The notes: generated by a model from the sequence alone, not told the origin. Numbered from the stretch's first letter, positions 28,678 through 37,996 are shown. The stretch is 64,000 nucleotides of DNA from Aequorivita marisscotiae (GCF_029814825.1 NZ_CP122379.1:1550001-1614000); one strand, 5' to 3'. Numbers and translations are program-made.

Positions 28678-29337
28678 TTAACTCGTAAGTTTCACTAAAT
28701 CTGAAATAGTCTGGGTTGGATTGCTCGCACTAAATACATAACTGCCCGCCACCAAAACATCGGCTCCAGCATCTACGAGCTGTTTGGCGTTTTTATTTGT
28801 TACGCCGCCATCTATTTCAATTTTGGTTGAAGCGCCATTTGCCTCAATAATTTTTCGGAGCTGCTTTACCTTTTTATAGGTATTCTCAATAAAACTTTGT
28901 CCACCAAAACCTGGGTTTACACTCATCATGCAGACCAAATCAATATCATTGATGGTGTCTTCTAAAAGTGAAACGTTGGTGTGGGGATTAATGGCAACTC
29001 CAGCTTGCATTCCTTCCGCCTTTATGCCTTGAAGAGTGCGGTGAAGGTGTGTGCAAGCTTCAAAATGAACGGAAAGCACATTTGCTCCCAAATCTGCAAA
29101 CGTTTTTATGTATCTGTCTGGATCTATTATCATTAAATGTACATCCAGCGGTTTTTTGGCGTGCTGGGCAATACTTTTTATTACAGGCATTCCGAAGGAA
29201 ATGTTGGGTACAAAAACACCGTCCATTACATCGAGGTGAAACCAATCCGCCTCACTGTTGTTAATCATTTCTATATCGCGTTGTAGATTTGCAAAATCTG
29301 CGGCCAGAATAGATGGGGCTATTATTGTATTTTTCAT
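28678..29337 (-). CDS. rpe: Ribulose-phosphate 3-epimerase
   Basis: The product is 219 residues from the ATG at 29337, six bases after the BLUF gene stop; a GTG two codons earlier abuts that stop. TIM-barrel enzyme of the pentose phosphate pathway with metal-ligand segments FHLDVMDGVFVPN, VHLMI, SVHFEA and the C-terminal IEIDGGV plus phosphate-binding AGSYVF. Co-transcribed with the BLUF gene. Confidence 0.94.
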   Translation of the reverse strand: MKNTIIAPSILAADFANLQRDIEMINNSEADWFHLDVMDGVFVPNISFGMPVIKSIAQHAKKPLDVHLMIIDPDRYIKTFADLGANVLSVHFEACTHLHRTLQGIKAEGMQAGVAINPHTNVSLLEDTINDIDLVCMMSVNPGFGGQSFIENTYKKVKQLRKIIEANGASTKIEIDGGVTNKNAKQLVDAGADVLVAGSYVFSASNPTQTISDLVKLTS

Positions 29338-29343
29338 TAGCAC

Positions 29344-29742
29344 TTAAAGTAAAAAAGGTTCAATAAGGGTTTTAATATTTTTTGAATATTTGTCTTTAAA
29401 GTTTTCGTTAGAGAGATAGGTATTTAACCGTTCAATATCTTCCTTAGACTTTAAAACACTAAAGGTTGCTTCGTAATGATTAAAAATGCGATTTTCAATT
29501 TTTTGGTTCAAGATTAATAATATGTTTTGGTGCCTTTTATCTTTTCGAATATCTGCAAATAAATTCTGTATGGTGGTTTTGTCGCCTTCTAATACTTGAA
29601 GAAAAAAATTATTGTTATGCAGCAGTACACCAGAAATATTTAATGTGGGATTGGTCTTTACAACGAACTGAAACAATTGTTTGAGCATTCTAGTGGTCAA
29701 TGATTCTTCCTGCTTACTTATATAACAAATGGTGTGGTCCAT
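29344..29742 (-). CDS. Stand-alone BLUF-domain blue-light sensor
   Basis: A 132-residue protein that is essentially one BLUF domain. The conserved Tyr is in ICYISKQEES near the N-terminus, and the conserved Gln in FFLQVLEGD at about residue 52; both contact the flavin in the photocycle. DIRKDKRHQNILLIL matches the next helix and strand. No output domain is present, so it must signal by protein contact. It is immediately upstream of rpe (6 bp), an unusual pairing. Confidence 0.86.
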   Translation of the reverse strand: MDHTICYISKQEESLTTRMLKQLFQFVVKTNPTLNISGVLLHNNNFFLQVLEGDKTTIQNLFADIRKDKRHQNILLILNQKIENRIFNHYEATFSVLKSKEDIERLNTYLSNENFKDKYSKNIKTLIEPFLL

Positions 29743-29756
29743 ACGGGTGCAAAGAT

Positions 29757-29790
29757 AGAAAAAAACCTCCGGTAATCAGCCGGAGGTCAT
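29757..29790 (-). terminator. Terminator of rpoD
   Basis: ACCTCCGG (29765-29772) and CCGGAGGT (29780-29787) form a perfect 8-bp stem followed on the minus strand by a T run. A TATCTTTG element at 29750-29757 (minus) overlaps its end and may drive the BLUF gene. Confidence 0.85.
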
Positions 29791-29913
29791 TCATCAATCA
29801 AAAAACGAACAGTTTCGTTCCTGTTTTAGCAGGAAACTCATACTGTAAGTTATCTTTATGGGAATATATTTTAAATAGGCTCCGCTCAACATGTTAGCTG
29901 AGCGTAGTTGAAA

Positions 29914-30777
29914 CTATCCCAAATAGGTCATCAATATTTTACTTCGCGAAGTATGCTTTAATCTGCGGATTGCCTTCTCCTTAATCTGTCTAACGCGTTC
30001 TCGGGTAAGATCAAAGGTTTCGCCTATTTCTTCTAAAGTCATTGGGTGCTGATCGCCAAGCCCGAAGTATAAACGAATTACATCGGCTTCCCGTGGTGTT
30101 AGGGTTTCCAAAGCACGTTCAATTTCTGTACGTAGCGATTCGTGTAATAGCGTACGATCTGGGTTTGGACTTTCACCACTTCGCAATACATCGTACAAAT
30201 TACTGTCCTCTCCTTCTACAAGTGGTGCATCCATGGATACGTGACGGCCCGAGTTTTTCATGGATTCCTTTACGTCATTGATAGTCATATCCAACTCCTT
30301 CGCAATTTCTTCGGCAGAAGGTGGGCGCTCATTAGCTTGTTCAAGATAAGCGTACATTTTATTTATCTTGTTGATGCTTCCAATTTTGTTCAATGGTAAA
30401 CGCACAATACGCGATTGTTCGGCCAAAGCTTGCAAAATAGATTGACGAATCCACCAAACAGCGTACGAAATAAATTTAAAACCACGTGTTTCATCAAAAC
30501 GTTGTGCGGCTTTAATTAGGCCCAGATTGCCCTCGTTTATAAGGTCCGGCAGTGTTAGTCCTTGATTTTGGTATTGCTTTGCCACCGATACAACGAAGCG
30601 TAAATTAGCTTTGGTTAATTTTTCCAAAGCTCTGTGGTCACCAGCTTTAATACGCTGTGCCAATTCAACTTCTTCGTCTGCGGTGATTAAGTCAACTTTA
30701 CCAATTTCTTGAAGATACTTGTCTAAAGAAGCAGTTTCCCTGTTGGTAACCTGCTTTGTAATTTTAAGTTGTCTCAT
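29914..30777 (-). CDS. rpoD: Primary RNA polymerase sigma factor RpoD/SigA
   Basis: A 287-residue sigma-70 factor of the short Bacteroidota type that lacks the long region 1.1 of proteobacterial RpoD. Region 1.2 ([16 protein letters not shown]), region 2 ([48 protein letters not shown]), region 3 and region 4 ([34 protein letters not shown]) are all present. It directs transcription from promoters with the TAnnTTTG element seen in this window. It has its own terminator and is probably monocistronic. Confidence 0.96.
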   Translation of the reverse strand: MRQLKITKQVTNRETASLDKYLQEIGKVDLITADEEVELAQRIKAGDHRALEKLTKANLRFVVSVAKQYQNQGLTLPDLINEGNLGLIKAAQRFDETRGFKFISYAVWWIRQSILQALAEQSRIVRLPLNKIGSINKINKMYAYLEQANERPPSAEEIAKELDMTINDVKESMKNSGRHVSMDAPLVEGEDSNLYDVLRSGESPNPDRTLLHESLRTEIERALETLTPREADVIRLYFGLGDQHPMTLEEIGETFDLTRERVRQIKEKAIRRLKHTSRSKILMTYLG

Positions 30778-30908
30778 TTAAGGTTTGTCCTGTAGATTAA
30801 GGTTTAAACTTGTGTGTTAGGTTATACGTAACAAGTTAGAAAAAGGTTACAAAAATTTTACAATTAATTTAATACAGAACCTTTCTAAACTACAGTTTGC
30901 CTTCTTTT

Positions 30909-31517
30909 TTAGTTTAAAGTGTCTTTCTTATTGAGGTTTGTAGAATCAATTTCTTTTTTAAACCGTGTTGCCAAACTATCTATTTCGTTTTTATTTTCGG
31001 TTACTATTTGCTTTCCATCGCTACTGTTGTAGTAGTAATATTTTTTTGAAACCTGAAAAGTTTCATCAATAGTATTCTTTTTTGAAGCTGGAATTGGTGA
31101 ATTTTCTGAAATTTTCCTTGAAATTTCTACTTGCTCAATTGAATCTTTTTCAACAGTATTTACCTCAAGCATCTTTTTGGTCTTTGTTAATTCAAGTCCT
31201 GTAGAATCTACATTTATCTTTGAAGAAGACTCTTCGTTTTTAAAGTCTTGATTATTGTTTATTTCAGTTTTTACGCTTTGTGTGCTCGGATTAATTGGCG
31301 GCATCGGGGTAGTAAATGAATTTCCAAATAGTATCCAGAAACCTATTAAACTAAAAATTCCGAGGCTCATAGTCCAATAGAAGAGTAGTTTTTTCTTTTT
31401 GCGTTCTTCTTTTTCTAACGAAGTATCTATTTTTTTCCACAGATTGCTGTTTGGCGATTGCTCTCCTTCCTTCAGCTTGTTTTCAAAAAGCGTTCCTATG
31501 TCGTTCTTTTTTGTCAT
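30909..31517 (-). CDS. Single-pass membrane protein, probable anti-sigma partner
   Basis: A 202-residue protein with a cytoplasmic N-terminus, one membrane segment at about 45-66 (LFYWTMSLGIFSLIGFWILF) after a KKKK stretch, and a low-complexity Ser/Lys/Glu-rich outer part. It starts 3 bp after the ECF sigma factor stop. Position and topology fit an anti-sigma or accessory membrane protein of that sigma factor, but no zinc-finger anti-sigma motif is seen, so this is inference. Confidence 0.55.
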   Translation of the reverse strand: MTKKNDIGTLFENKLKEGEQSPNSNLWKKIDTSLEKEERKKKKLLFYWTMSLGIFSLIGFWILFGNSFTTPMPPINPSTQSVKTEINNNQDFKNEESSSKINVDSTGLELTKTKKMLEVNTVEKDSIEQVEISRKISENSPIPASKKNTIDETFQVSKKYYYYNSSDGKQIVTENKNEIDSLATRFKKEIDSTNLNKKDTLN

Positions 31518-31520
31518 TTT

Positions 31521-32066
31521 TTAGTGGGCTTTTGGATTAAGAGATTGATTAATTGCAATTAGTTTTTCGCGTAAAATTAGCTTTGCACGATGGTAATTAG
31601 ATTTTGATGTGCCTTCTGAAATATTTAATAATGAAGCAATTTCTTTATGTAAAAATCCATCCATTTGGTACAAATTAAATACAAGCCGGTATTGATCGGG
31701 TAGATTTTGAACAAGTTGAAGAATTTCGTTTAAGGAAATATTTAACCCTTCTTCGGTTTCAACTGTATCTTCGAGTAAATCGTCGTTTATTTCGATATTA
31801 ACTGGCTTATTGACTTTGTACTTATCAATTGCTTTATAAATGGTTATCCGTTTCATCCAACCTTCAAAGGAGCCTTTGCCTTTATACGTTTTTATCTTTT
31901 TAAAAATGGTAATAAAAGCATCGTGCAGATTATCTTCGGCATCTACTTCGTTTCTGCAATATTTCAGCGAAATAAAGAAAAGAGTATCCTTATACTTCCG
32001 GAATAGTTCATTTTGAGCCGTCCGGTCGTTTTTACTACACAGTTTTATTAATTCTTCTATTTTCAA
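31521..32066 (-). CDS. ECF-type RNA polymerase sigma factor
   Basis: A 181-residue sigma-70 family factor with region 2 (RKYKDTLFFISLKYCRN, DAEDNLHDAFITIFKKI, GWMKRITIYKAIDKY) and region 4 (LPDQYRLVFNLYQMDGFLHKEIASLLNISEGTSKSNYHRAK). It lacks region 3, as ECF factors do. It is the third gene in a four-gene minus-strand run with two lipoprotein genes upstream (gaps 12 and 15 bp) and the membrane protein downstream. Confidence 0.9.
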   Translation of the reverse strand: MKIEELIKLCSKNDRTAQNELFRKYKDTLFFISLKYCRNEVDAEDNLHDAFITIFKKIKTYKGKGSFEGWMKRITIYKAIDKYKVNKPVNIEINDDLLEDTVETEEGLNISLNEILQLVQNLPDQYRLVFNLYQMDGFLHKEIASLLNISEGTSKSNYHRAKLILREKLIAINQSLNPKAH

Positions 32067-32081
32067 ATAGTTCTTTGTATT

Positions 32082-32723
32082 TTAAAATGATCTTATTGGC
32101 CTCACTTTGGCATCACTACCTTTACTTGTGAATAGATTTCGATTATCTGGAAATACCGGGGTGTTCGAAAAATCGTATACTTGATAGTTTAAATATAAAA
32201 ATCCGCCATCTCCATCATTGGTACCCCAACCTTCAGAAGAACTTGCATAGACATAAAAGCCGTCTTCATCTGGTATATTATTTAAATCTGGAAAGCCGCC
32301 AATTAAATCTCTGTGTTCATAGATTAAAGCTAATTCATCGATGGAAGGTAAATACCAATCATCGTAATCATTTCCACTTAAATCATAGGCTAGTCTTGCG
32401 GCAATGTCTAGCTCATCGCAGTACTCCAATATAGCAAGTGTATTTTGCAAACCAAACCCTATGCCGTCATTTTGAGCAATTGGAACGGTTGGAGGTACGG
32501 GGTCGGGTTGATGAAAACAACCCCACGGCGCATCTGCTAGGTCGTTGGGATACGCTATAAGTCCGTGTTCGGAGGTATCGTCTAGGTAAAAGATTATTCC
32601 ACCTTGATATTCCTGCCCTATCTCAAAGATTAAAGTTTCTTCTGGAGTGTCGTCATTACTACTGCAAGAAAGAATAAAAAAAGATGCTAAAAACATTAAG
32701 GTATTAAAGTAGTATGTTTTCAT
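32082..32723 (-). CDS. DUF1566-type lipoprotein
   Basis: A 213-residue exported protein with lipobox ILSCSS (Cys20). The body has the DUF1566 pattern: GGIIFYLDD, WYLPSIDELALIY, YASSSE and a C-terminal KVRPIRSF. Such domains are found in secreted and surface proteins of Bacteroidota; no activity is established. It is 12 bp downstream of another lipoprotein gene and 15 bp upstream of the ECF sigma gene. Confidence 0.75.
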   Translation of the reverse strand: MKTYYFNTLMFLASFFILSCSSNDDTPEETLIFEIGQEYQGGIIFYLDDTSEHGLIAYPNDLADAPWGCFHQPDPVPPTVPIAQNDGIGFGLQNTLAILEYCDELDIAARLAYDLSGNDYDDWYLPSIDELALIYEHRDLIGGFPDLNNIPDEDGFYVYASSSEGWGTNDGDGGFLYLNYQVYDFSNTPVFPDNRNLFTSKGSDAKVRPIRSF

Positions 32724-32735
32724 AATTTGTAAGTT

Positions 32736-33767
32736 TTAACAGTTAATCACTTTTAAAATTATTGGTAAAAATGCAACCATCTCTCCTGTATTTACATCGT
32801 CAAATCTAATATAAATAACTTGTGGGTTGATGGAATTTATATAAAGTAAATTTTGAATAGGGTTGGTGCTGGTCATCATATTTTCATAGGTTTCAAAATA
32901 GTGTATTTTTACTGTTGAAGGATCTTCAATTTGCGTTAAAGGAAAGAAACAGTCAAAATAGCTTTCTAAATCAAAAACAGCTGTTTGGGAATCTGGTCGT
33001 ATTTCGCATTCCTCAAAAAGAAATTGCTTGCAAGGTTCAGCGCATTCTTTGGTGAGTAAAAAACGGTCAATACCGTTTGTAATTTCCATTTGCGTTTCGT
33101 CAAAACGCACCACTTTCCAATCAAAATTCCAGTGGTCGCTTACGGTCTGATGGCCAATTAAAAAAATGTTTAAATGTAATTCGTCTTCAATAAAATAGGT
33201 AACCCAAGTTCCTCCGTATGCATTGTCTTTATAATTTAAACCCACATTGCCAGTGGCGCACACTTGAAAATACGCTCCGTCATAATGACTATTGGGTCCC
33301 TCAAGGTGAGTAATGTGCCAAATGCAAGTGGTTTCTGTAAGAATGTTGTTGCAAGTGGTAACGGTATCTGCCTCTATACATCGATCTATTGCTTCTTTTA
33401 ACTCTTCGTTGTTATTGATTACATACGATTCGCCGCTCTCTAAAACACTTGTAATTGGATAACTGAGACTTATTGATTGGCTTTCTTCCAGCGTGGTTAA
33501 AAACTCGCTAAATTCAAGATCGCTTTTTATAACTTGGTAACCAATTATATCCATTTCTTCATTATAAATTACTAGAGTGAAGGCGTAGTTAAAATCTATA
33601 CAGGTTATTTCGTTTTTAAAATCGTTACCAGCGGCTTTTTCAATTAAATTATAAAGTTCAGAATCTACTTGAATTACCTTCGACGGATCTGCTTTTCCGA
33701 GTGATTCTGTTTCACAGCCACTAAAACAGATAATTGCGAGAATAAGCAGAAGCCAAAAATTTTTCAT
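32736..33767 (-). CDS. Hypothetical lipoprotein
   Basis: A 343-residue protein with lipobox ICFSGCETE (Cys18). It contains several Cys residues between about 135 and 260 (TCNNILTETTCIW, CAEPCKQFLFEECE) that could form disulfides outside the cytoplasm. No family is recognised. It is the first gene of the four-gene run that includes the ECF sigma factor. Confidence 0.65.
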   Translation of the reverse strand: MKNFWLLLILAIICFSGCETESLGKADPSKVIQVDSELYNLIEKAAGNDFKNEITCIDFNYAFTLVIYNEEMDIIGYQVIKSDLEFSEFLTTLEESQSISLSYPITSVLESGESYVINNNEELKEAIDRCIEADTVTTCNNILTETTCIWHITHLEGPNSHYDGAYFQVCATGNVGLNYKDNAYGGTWVTYFIEDELHLNIFLIGHQTVSDHWNFDWKVVRFDETQMEITNGIDRFLLTKECAEPCKQFLFEECEIRPDSQTAVFDLESYFDCFFPLTQIEDPSTVKIHYFETYENMMTSTNPIQNLLYINSINPQVIYIRFDDVNTGEMVAFLPIILKVINC

Positions 33768-33847
33768 TGTGAAGATTATTTTAGTTGTTTCCCTATAGTC
33801 TGTGAATTTTAAAAAGGTTGCGTGTACTATTATTTAAATATTGAAAT

Positions 33848-33891
33848 AAAAAAACGCCTTCTTCCAAAAATTTGAAGAAGGCGTTTTTTAT
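33848..33891. terminator. Bidirectional terminator between proA and the lipoprotein operon
   Basis: AAAAACGCCTTCTTC pairs perfectly with GAAGAAGGCGTTTTT around an 8-base loop, with A and T runs on either side. It ends proA on the minus strand. Confidence 0.88.
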
Positions 33892-33909
33892 TTTGAAATT
33901 ACTACAACA

Positions 33910-35109
33910 TTAAACGCGAACGTGCCCATCGCCATATACGTAATATTTATTGGTAACCAATTGCTTTAGGCCCAACGGCCCGCGATGGTGCAATTTATCT
34001 GTACTAATGGCCAGTTCTGCGCCAACGCCCATTTGGCCGCCGTCTGTAAAGCGGGTAGAGGCATTGTGGTAAACAGCAGCACTATCTATATTTTCCATAA
34101 ATTGTGCAGCTTTTTCTGGGCTTTCGGTGAGAATTACGGTGGAGTGTCCGCCACTGTACTTATTTATTTTTGAAATAGCTTCATCCATATTGCCTGCCGC
34201 GCCAATTGCAATCTTCATGGCTAAAAACTCTTCAAACCAAGTGTCTTCATTTTGTATTAATTCCGAAGAAGTAAGTGTTTCTTTAACTTTAGAATCTACA
34301 AGAATATCAACCTTTAAGCTTTCGAGCACTTGTTTTAATTCCTTAAGCTTGGACTCGTAATTTGTAATGTTTTTATCAACTAAAACTTTATCTAAAGCGT
34401 TACAGCCCGAAATTTTATCGGTCTTCGCATTAATAATTACTTCGAGTGTTTTTTTCCAATCGGCATCTTCGGCTACATATAAAAAGTTGTTTCCGCGACC
34501 GCTTATTAATACGGCACAGCTGGCATTTTCCTTTACAAATTGAATTAATCTTTCACCACCACGCGGAACAATTAAATCGATTGATTCATCAGGATTTTTT
34601 AAAAATGCCTGTGTTTCATCGCGATTTAGTTCCAGCATTCTGATCCAATCTGTTTTAAGATTGTTTTCCTGCAAAGCTTGGTGCCAGAATTTTACTAAAA
34701 TTTTATTGCTGTAATAGGCTTCTTTTCCACCTTTAAGTAGAATTTTATTGTTTGCCTTGAATGCGAGTACGGCAGCTTCAATAGTTACATCGGGTCTGGA
34801 TTCGTAGATTATCATTATCGTACCAAATGGTGCGGTTTTATTAACAATGTTAAGACCGTTGTCCAAGGTGGTATTTGAGATTTCCTGATTTACCGGATCA
34901 TCTTGTTGGCGGACTTCGGAGATAGCCTGAATCATTCCGTCTATTTTGGAATCATTAACTACTAATCTATCGTATAATGCTTGATCGTCTTTTTTAAAAT
35001 TTTTTAAATCTTTTTTATTAGCTTCTAAAAGGGCAGCGCGATTTTGCCCTATTATATTTATCATAGAATCTAATACGTTGTTTTTTAAATTTTTGTTTAT
35101 CAATTTCAT
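33910..35109 (-). CDS. proA: Gamma-glutamyl phosphate reductase
   Basis: The product is 399 residues from the ATG at 35109; an in-frame TTG at 35124 is a weaker start. NADPH-dependent aldehyde dehydrogenase-fold enzyme making glutamate-5-semialdehyde in proline synthesis. Visible are YESRPDVTIEAAVLAFK, the catalytic Cys in KISGCNALD, and TRFTDGGQMGVGAELAIST near the end. It is last in the operon proC-proB-proA, 28 bp after proB. Confidence 0.95.
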   Translation of the reverse strand: MKLINKNLKNNVLDSMINIIGQNRAALLEANKKDLKNFKKDDQALYDRLVVNDSKIDGMIQAISEVRQQDDPVNQEISNTTLDNGLNIVNKTAPFGTIMIIYESRPDVTIEAAVLAFKANNKILLKGGKEAYYSNKILVKFWHQALQENNLKTDWIRMLELNRDETQAFLKNPDESIDLIVPRGGERLIQFVKENASCAVLISGRGNNFLYVAEDADWKKTLEVIINAKTDKISGCNALDKVLVDKNITNYESKLKELKQVLESLKVDILVDSKVKETLTSSELIQNEDTWFEEFLAMKIAIGAAGNMDEAISKINKYSGGHSTVILTESPEKAAQFMENIDSAAVYHNASTRFTDGGQMGVGAELAISTDKLHHRGPLGLKQLVTNKYYVYGDGHVRV

Positions 35110-35137
35110 AATATCTCTCTTCAATTTAAATTATTAT

Positions 35138-35908
35138 TTATGCGTAGAATTTTGTTCCAATTTTTTTTCCGTCCAAAATATCTACAATTACATTTTTCTG
35201 TTTTCCGTTGGCGATATACGTTGGAATATTTTTCTTAGCCGTTTGTTTGGCAATTTTTAATTTAGATTTCATGCCGCCGCGTCCTTCACCTTCACCCTTA
35301 TTTGAAGCTTGAACAAAATGTTCTACAGCTTCTTCGTGATGAACATTGCTGAGTCTTTTTGAATCTTCGTCATCGGGATGCCCGGTATAAAGCCCATCGG
35401 TATCGGTTAAAATTACCAAGGCATCGGCATCAATAAGTTCTGCCACCAAGCTTGCCAATTCGTCATTATCGCTAAACATAGACATTGTTAAGGACACGGC
35501 ATCGTCTTCATTTGCAATTGGCACTATACCTTCGGCAAGTAAACCTTCGTAACAATTAATCATATTTTCACGATGTTTTCCAGGGGTAAAATCGCGTTTT
35601 GTTGCCAGAATTTGTGCACAACGCATGCCGTGATTGTGGAAGAGGCTATAGTAGTGCCGCATCATTCGGGGCTGTCCTACGGACGAATAGATCTGCCTTC
35701 TGGTTGCATCGTCTTTTGCCAAGCACTCTCCAAGTACTTCCATTCCTGCAATAGCAGAGCCGGAGGATACTAAAACCGGGGCATAGCCATCTTCGTACAA
35801 GGCTGCAATTTGTCTTACCAATTCGTCTAAAATTGGACCGACAATGCGATTGTCTTTATTAGTCATAACGTTGGTTCCTACTTTTATAACCACTCGTTTT
35901 TCATTCAT
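35138..35908 (-). CDS. proB: Glutamate 5-kinase, without PUA domain
   Basis: A 256-residue amino-acid kinase that phosphorylates glutamate for proline synthesis. It has VIKVGTNVMT at the start, VSSGSAIAGM, the NEDDAVS segment and GEGRGGMKSKL. The C-terminal PUA domain of the E. coli enzyme (about 110 residues) is absent, a known short form. Confidence 0.93.
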   Translation of the reverse strand: MNEKRVVIKVGTNVMTNKDNRIVGPILDELVRQIAALYEDGYAPVLVSSGSAIAGMEVLGECLAKDDATRRQIYSSVGQPRMMRHYYSLFHNHGMRCAQILATKRDFTPGKHRENMINCYEGLLAEGIVPIANEDDAVSLTMSMFSDNDELASLVAELIDADALVILTDTDGLYTGHPDDEDSKRLSNVHHEEAVEHFVQASNKGEGEGRGGMKSKLKIAKQTAKKNIPTYIANGKQKNVIVDILDGKKIGTKFYA

Positions 35909-35927
35909 AATTCTTTATTTTCTATTT

Positions 35928-36728
35928 TTATTTTCCTAATTCTGTTGCTCTGTTAAAAGCTGCGTAGGCGGCTTCTTTTATTAATTCGTTTACATTATTA
36001 TCTTCCATAGAATCTAGTGCAGCTCGCGTTGTACCGCCTTTAGATGCTACCATTTCCATCCAACGGTTTGGCGAAATATTAGCTTCGGTAAATAGTTTTA
36101 CAGCCCCCTCAAAAGTTTGAGTAACCAATATTTTTGAATCGTTTTGAGAGAAGCCCATTTTTAGAGCGGCTTCCATCATAGATTGCATAAAGTAGAACAC
36201 ATAGGCTGGGCCACTTCCAGAAATACCTGTAGAGGCATTTATAAAATTTTCGTTTTCTACGTGAATGGCTTCACCCGTTGTATCTAATAGATTGCGCACC
36301 ATTAATAGCTCTACGCGGGTAACGTCTTTAGATTCGGTAAAAGAGGTTACTCCCAAACCAACTTTTGCGGGTAAATTGGGCATAGCGCGAATTACCTTTT
36401 TGGCATTTAAGCTATTTTGAATTGTTTCTATAGTAACGCCTGCCATTAATGAAATAAACACTTGGTCTGGATTGACCATCTGCTTCATTTTTACAAATAA
36501 CTCGTCACTGTGGTATGGTTTTACCACTATAAAAACAATATCGGCCTGAGGGAGACAATCCTCTAAATTATCAAACACATCGAAGTGTGAAATTTTTTCT
36601 AAACTTGAAATTTTTTCTGCTGAAACATCGTAAATCATTAAATTTCTACGATTTAATAGTGGCGATTTTGCCATTCCTTCGGCATACGTCAATCCCATAT
36701 TTCCTGCGCCAATAACTAGTACTTTCAT
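35928..36728 (-). CDS. proC: Pyrroline-5-carboxylate reductase
   Basis: A 266-residue NAD(P)H enzyme for the last proline step. The Rossmann motif is VIGAGNMGLTYAEGM; the C-terminal catalytic helix carries GISGSGPAYVFYFMQSM and SKGGTTRAALDSME. It is first in the operon; proB starts 19 bp further on. Confidence 0.95.
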   Translation of the reverse strand: MKVLVIGAGNMGLTYAEGMAKSPLLNRRNLMIYDVSAEKISSLEKISHFDVFDNLEDCLPQADIVFIVVKPYHSDELFVKMKQMVNPDQVFISLMAGVTIETIQNSLNAKKVIRAMPNLPAKVGLGVTSFTESKDVTRVELLMVRNLLDTTGEAIHVENENFINASTGISGSGPAYVFYFMQSMMEAALKMGFSQNDSKILVTQTFEGAVKLFTEANISPNRWMEMVASKGGTTRAALDSMEDNNVNELIKEAAYAAFNRATELGK

Positions 36729-36957
36729 AATTTGTTTTATTGTTAAGTGTTATTAGGTGCAAGTACTATGCAATGGAGCCAGAAATATGAATTAATTCTG
36801 AAATGTGAAGCAAACCCCTTTGTTAACGTACTAATGATAGTGGCTAAGGGCTATTTTGAAGTATGGAATTTTAAAATATACAAAGGTGACAGTTTTGCGT
36901 ATTTTGAAAGAATTCGGTAAATATGGCATAGAATCCTAAATGCGCCTAGAAGTTTAA
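36729..36957. other. Intergenic stretch without recognisable gene
   Basis: AT-rich leader of proC. I see no ORF of note, no clear TAnnTTTG promoter and no RNA structure. It marks the chromosomal side of the cassette array. Confidence 0.5.
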
Positions 36958-37130
36958 AGGTGTACAAATCCATCAAAATTGTACAGTTCCAAATTAAGTC
37001 CTCGCGGTGAATTGATTCGATTTAAAAAAAAAGTCAGCCGTCAATTCTTCCACTTGAATTTTTCCGAATGGACGACTTTTTTAAGTTAGATTATTTGTTT
37101 GGAAATATTGTTTGAGCAATTACATGTAGC
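36958..37130 (-). repeat. Degenerate, truncated copy of cassette B (array left edge)
   Basis: Similar to the last 170 bp of the B cassette found eight times further right: it shares AATTAAGTCC, AAAGTCAGCCGTCAATTCTT, TTGAATTTTTCCGAAT, GACGACTTTTTTA and GAGCAATTACA, but with many substitutions. The AAC of the following site has become AGC. It is the most diverged member of the family and lies at the end farthest from the expected insertion point. Confidence 0.7.
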
Positions 37131-37183
37131 GGTTTTGTGTATGATTTCGTTGCGTGTTGAAGCAATTGATTTTATGCTCTGTT
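37128..37183. repeat. Short degenerate attC-like site S0
   Basis: Only 56 bp: it keeps the outer parts (GGTTTTGTGTATGATT, GTTGCGTG, GAAGCAATTGATTTTAT) but has lost the central hairpin seen in other sites, and begins AGC rather than AAC. It ends in GTTGTGT. Confidence 0.6.
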
Positions 37184-37219
37184 GTGTTTGGTGCTTTTTC
37201 CGTTATTGTTAGACTGTAT

Positions 37220-37996
37220 TTATTTTTGAATTAAAAGCGCTTTCTTGTTTACAGTCAAGTCAATTCCATTTCTTTTTTTGTAAAGTACAGTTAGGATAAT
37301 AACCAGTCCAATAGTCACGAATCTGAATACATTTGCGTAAAACCCTCCGAGTGCATTGTCGCTCACAGAGAATAATTCCCACGCCAAATTCATTAGCATA
37401 TGCAGAAAAACGGGAACCCAGATGTTAAAATTCCATTCTGCATACACCCAAGCAAATAAGATGCCTCCCAAAAATGTAATCAGAAATATACCCAATAACT
37501 CGTTAAATTCAGTACTTTGGTATAGATGCAAAAGGCCAAAGTATAGAGCTCCGAAGAATATGGAAAGTATAAATCCTAGTTTCGTTTTTCTAAAAGGTAA
37601 TCCGAATAAGAATCCTCTGTAGTACAGTTCTTCGAAAAAGCCAGCAGCAACAACTCCAATTAAAATTGTATTTATCTTGATATTTGCATTGAATTCAAAT
37701 AATATACTAAATCCAATATACATTGGCAAGGTGCAGACCAGGGCAAAAAGAAACCCTTTGATTATTGACTTGTCGAGTCCTAAATTTTGAAAAAAGTCCG
37801 TTTTTTTTCCAATAAGTAGAGTTCCTATAAATAAAGGAACACCAGTAATTAAGTATGAAATAATATGACTTGTTCCTAGTTGATTGGTGAGGTCAAAAAA
37901 CCATCTTCTAATGTCTTTGAATAAAATATCATCAAAAATAAAATACAGTCCGAATGATATTAGGATAGTTATTAGGACTTTGGTTGACTTATTCAT
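37220..37996 (-). CDS. CPBP-family intramembrane protease (cassette gene)
   Basis: A 258-residue polytopic protein with about seven hydrophobic segments and the three CPBP/Abi motifs: EELYYRG (motif 1, two Glu and Arg), FGLLHL (motif 2 His) and FLHMLMN (motif 3 His and Asn). Members cleave within the membrane or act in bacteriocin self-immunity. The unit is bounded by GTTGTGT (37181) and ACACAAC (to 38090), the first cassette gene at the left edge. Confidence 0.87.
   Translation of the reverse strand: MNKSTKVLITILISFGLYFIFDDILFKDIRRWFFDLTNQLGTSHIISYLITGVPLFIGTLLIGKKTDFFQNLGLDKSIIKGFLFALVCTLPMYIGFSILFEFNANIKINTILIGVVAAGFFEELYYRGFLFGLPFRKTKLGFILSIFFGALYFGLLHLYQSTEFNELLGIFLITFLGGILFAWVYAEWNFNIWVPVFLHMLMNLAWELFSVSDNALGGFYANVFRFVTIGLVIILTVLYKKRNGIDLTVNKKALLIQK

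Noticed and set aside
29049..29264. Plus-strand frames opposite rpe
   Set aside because: Antisense shadows of a well-conserved enzyme.
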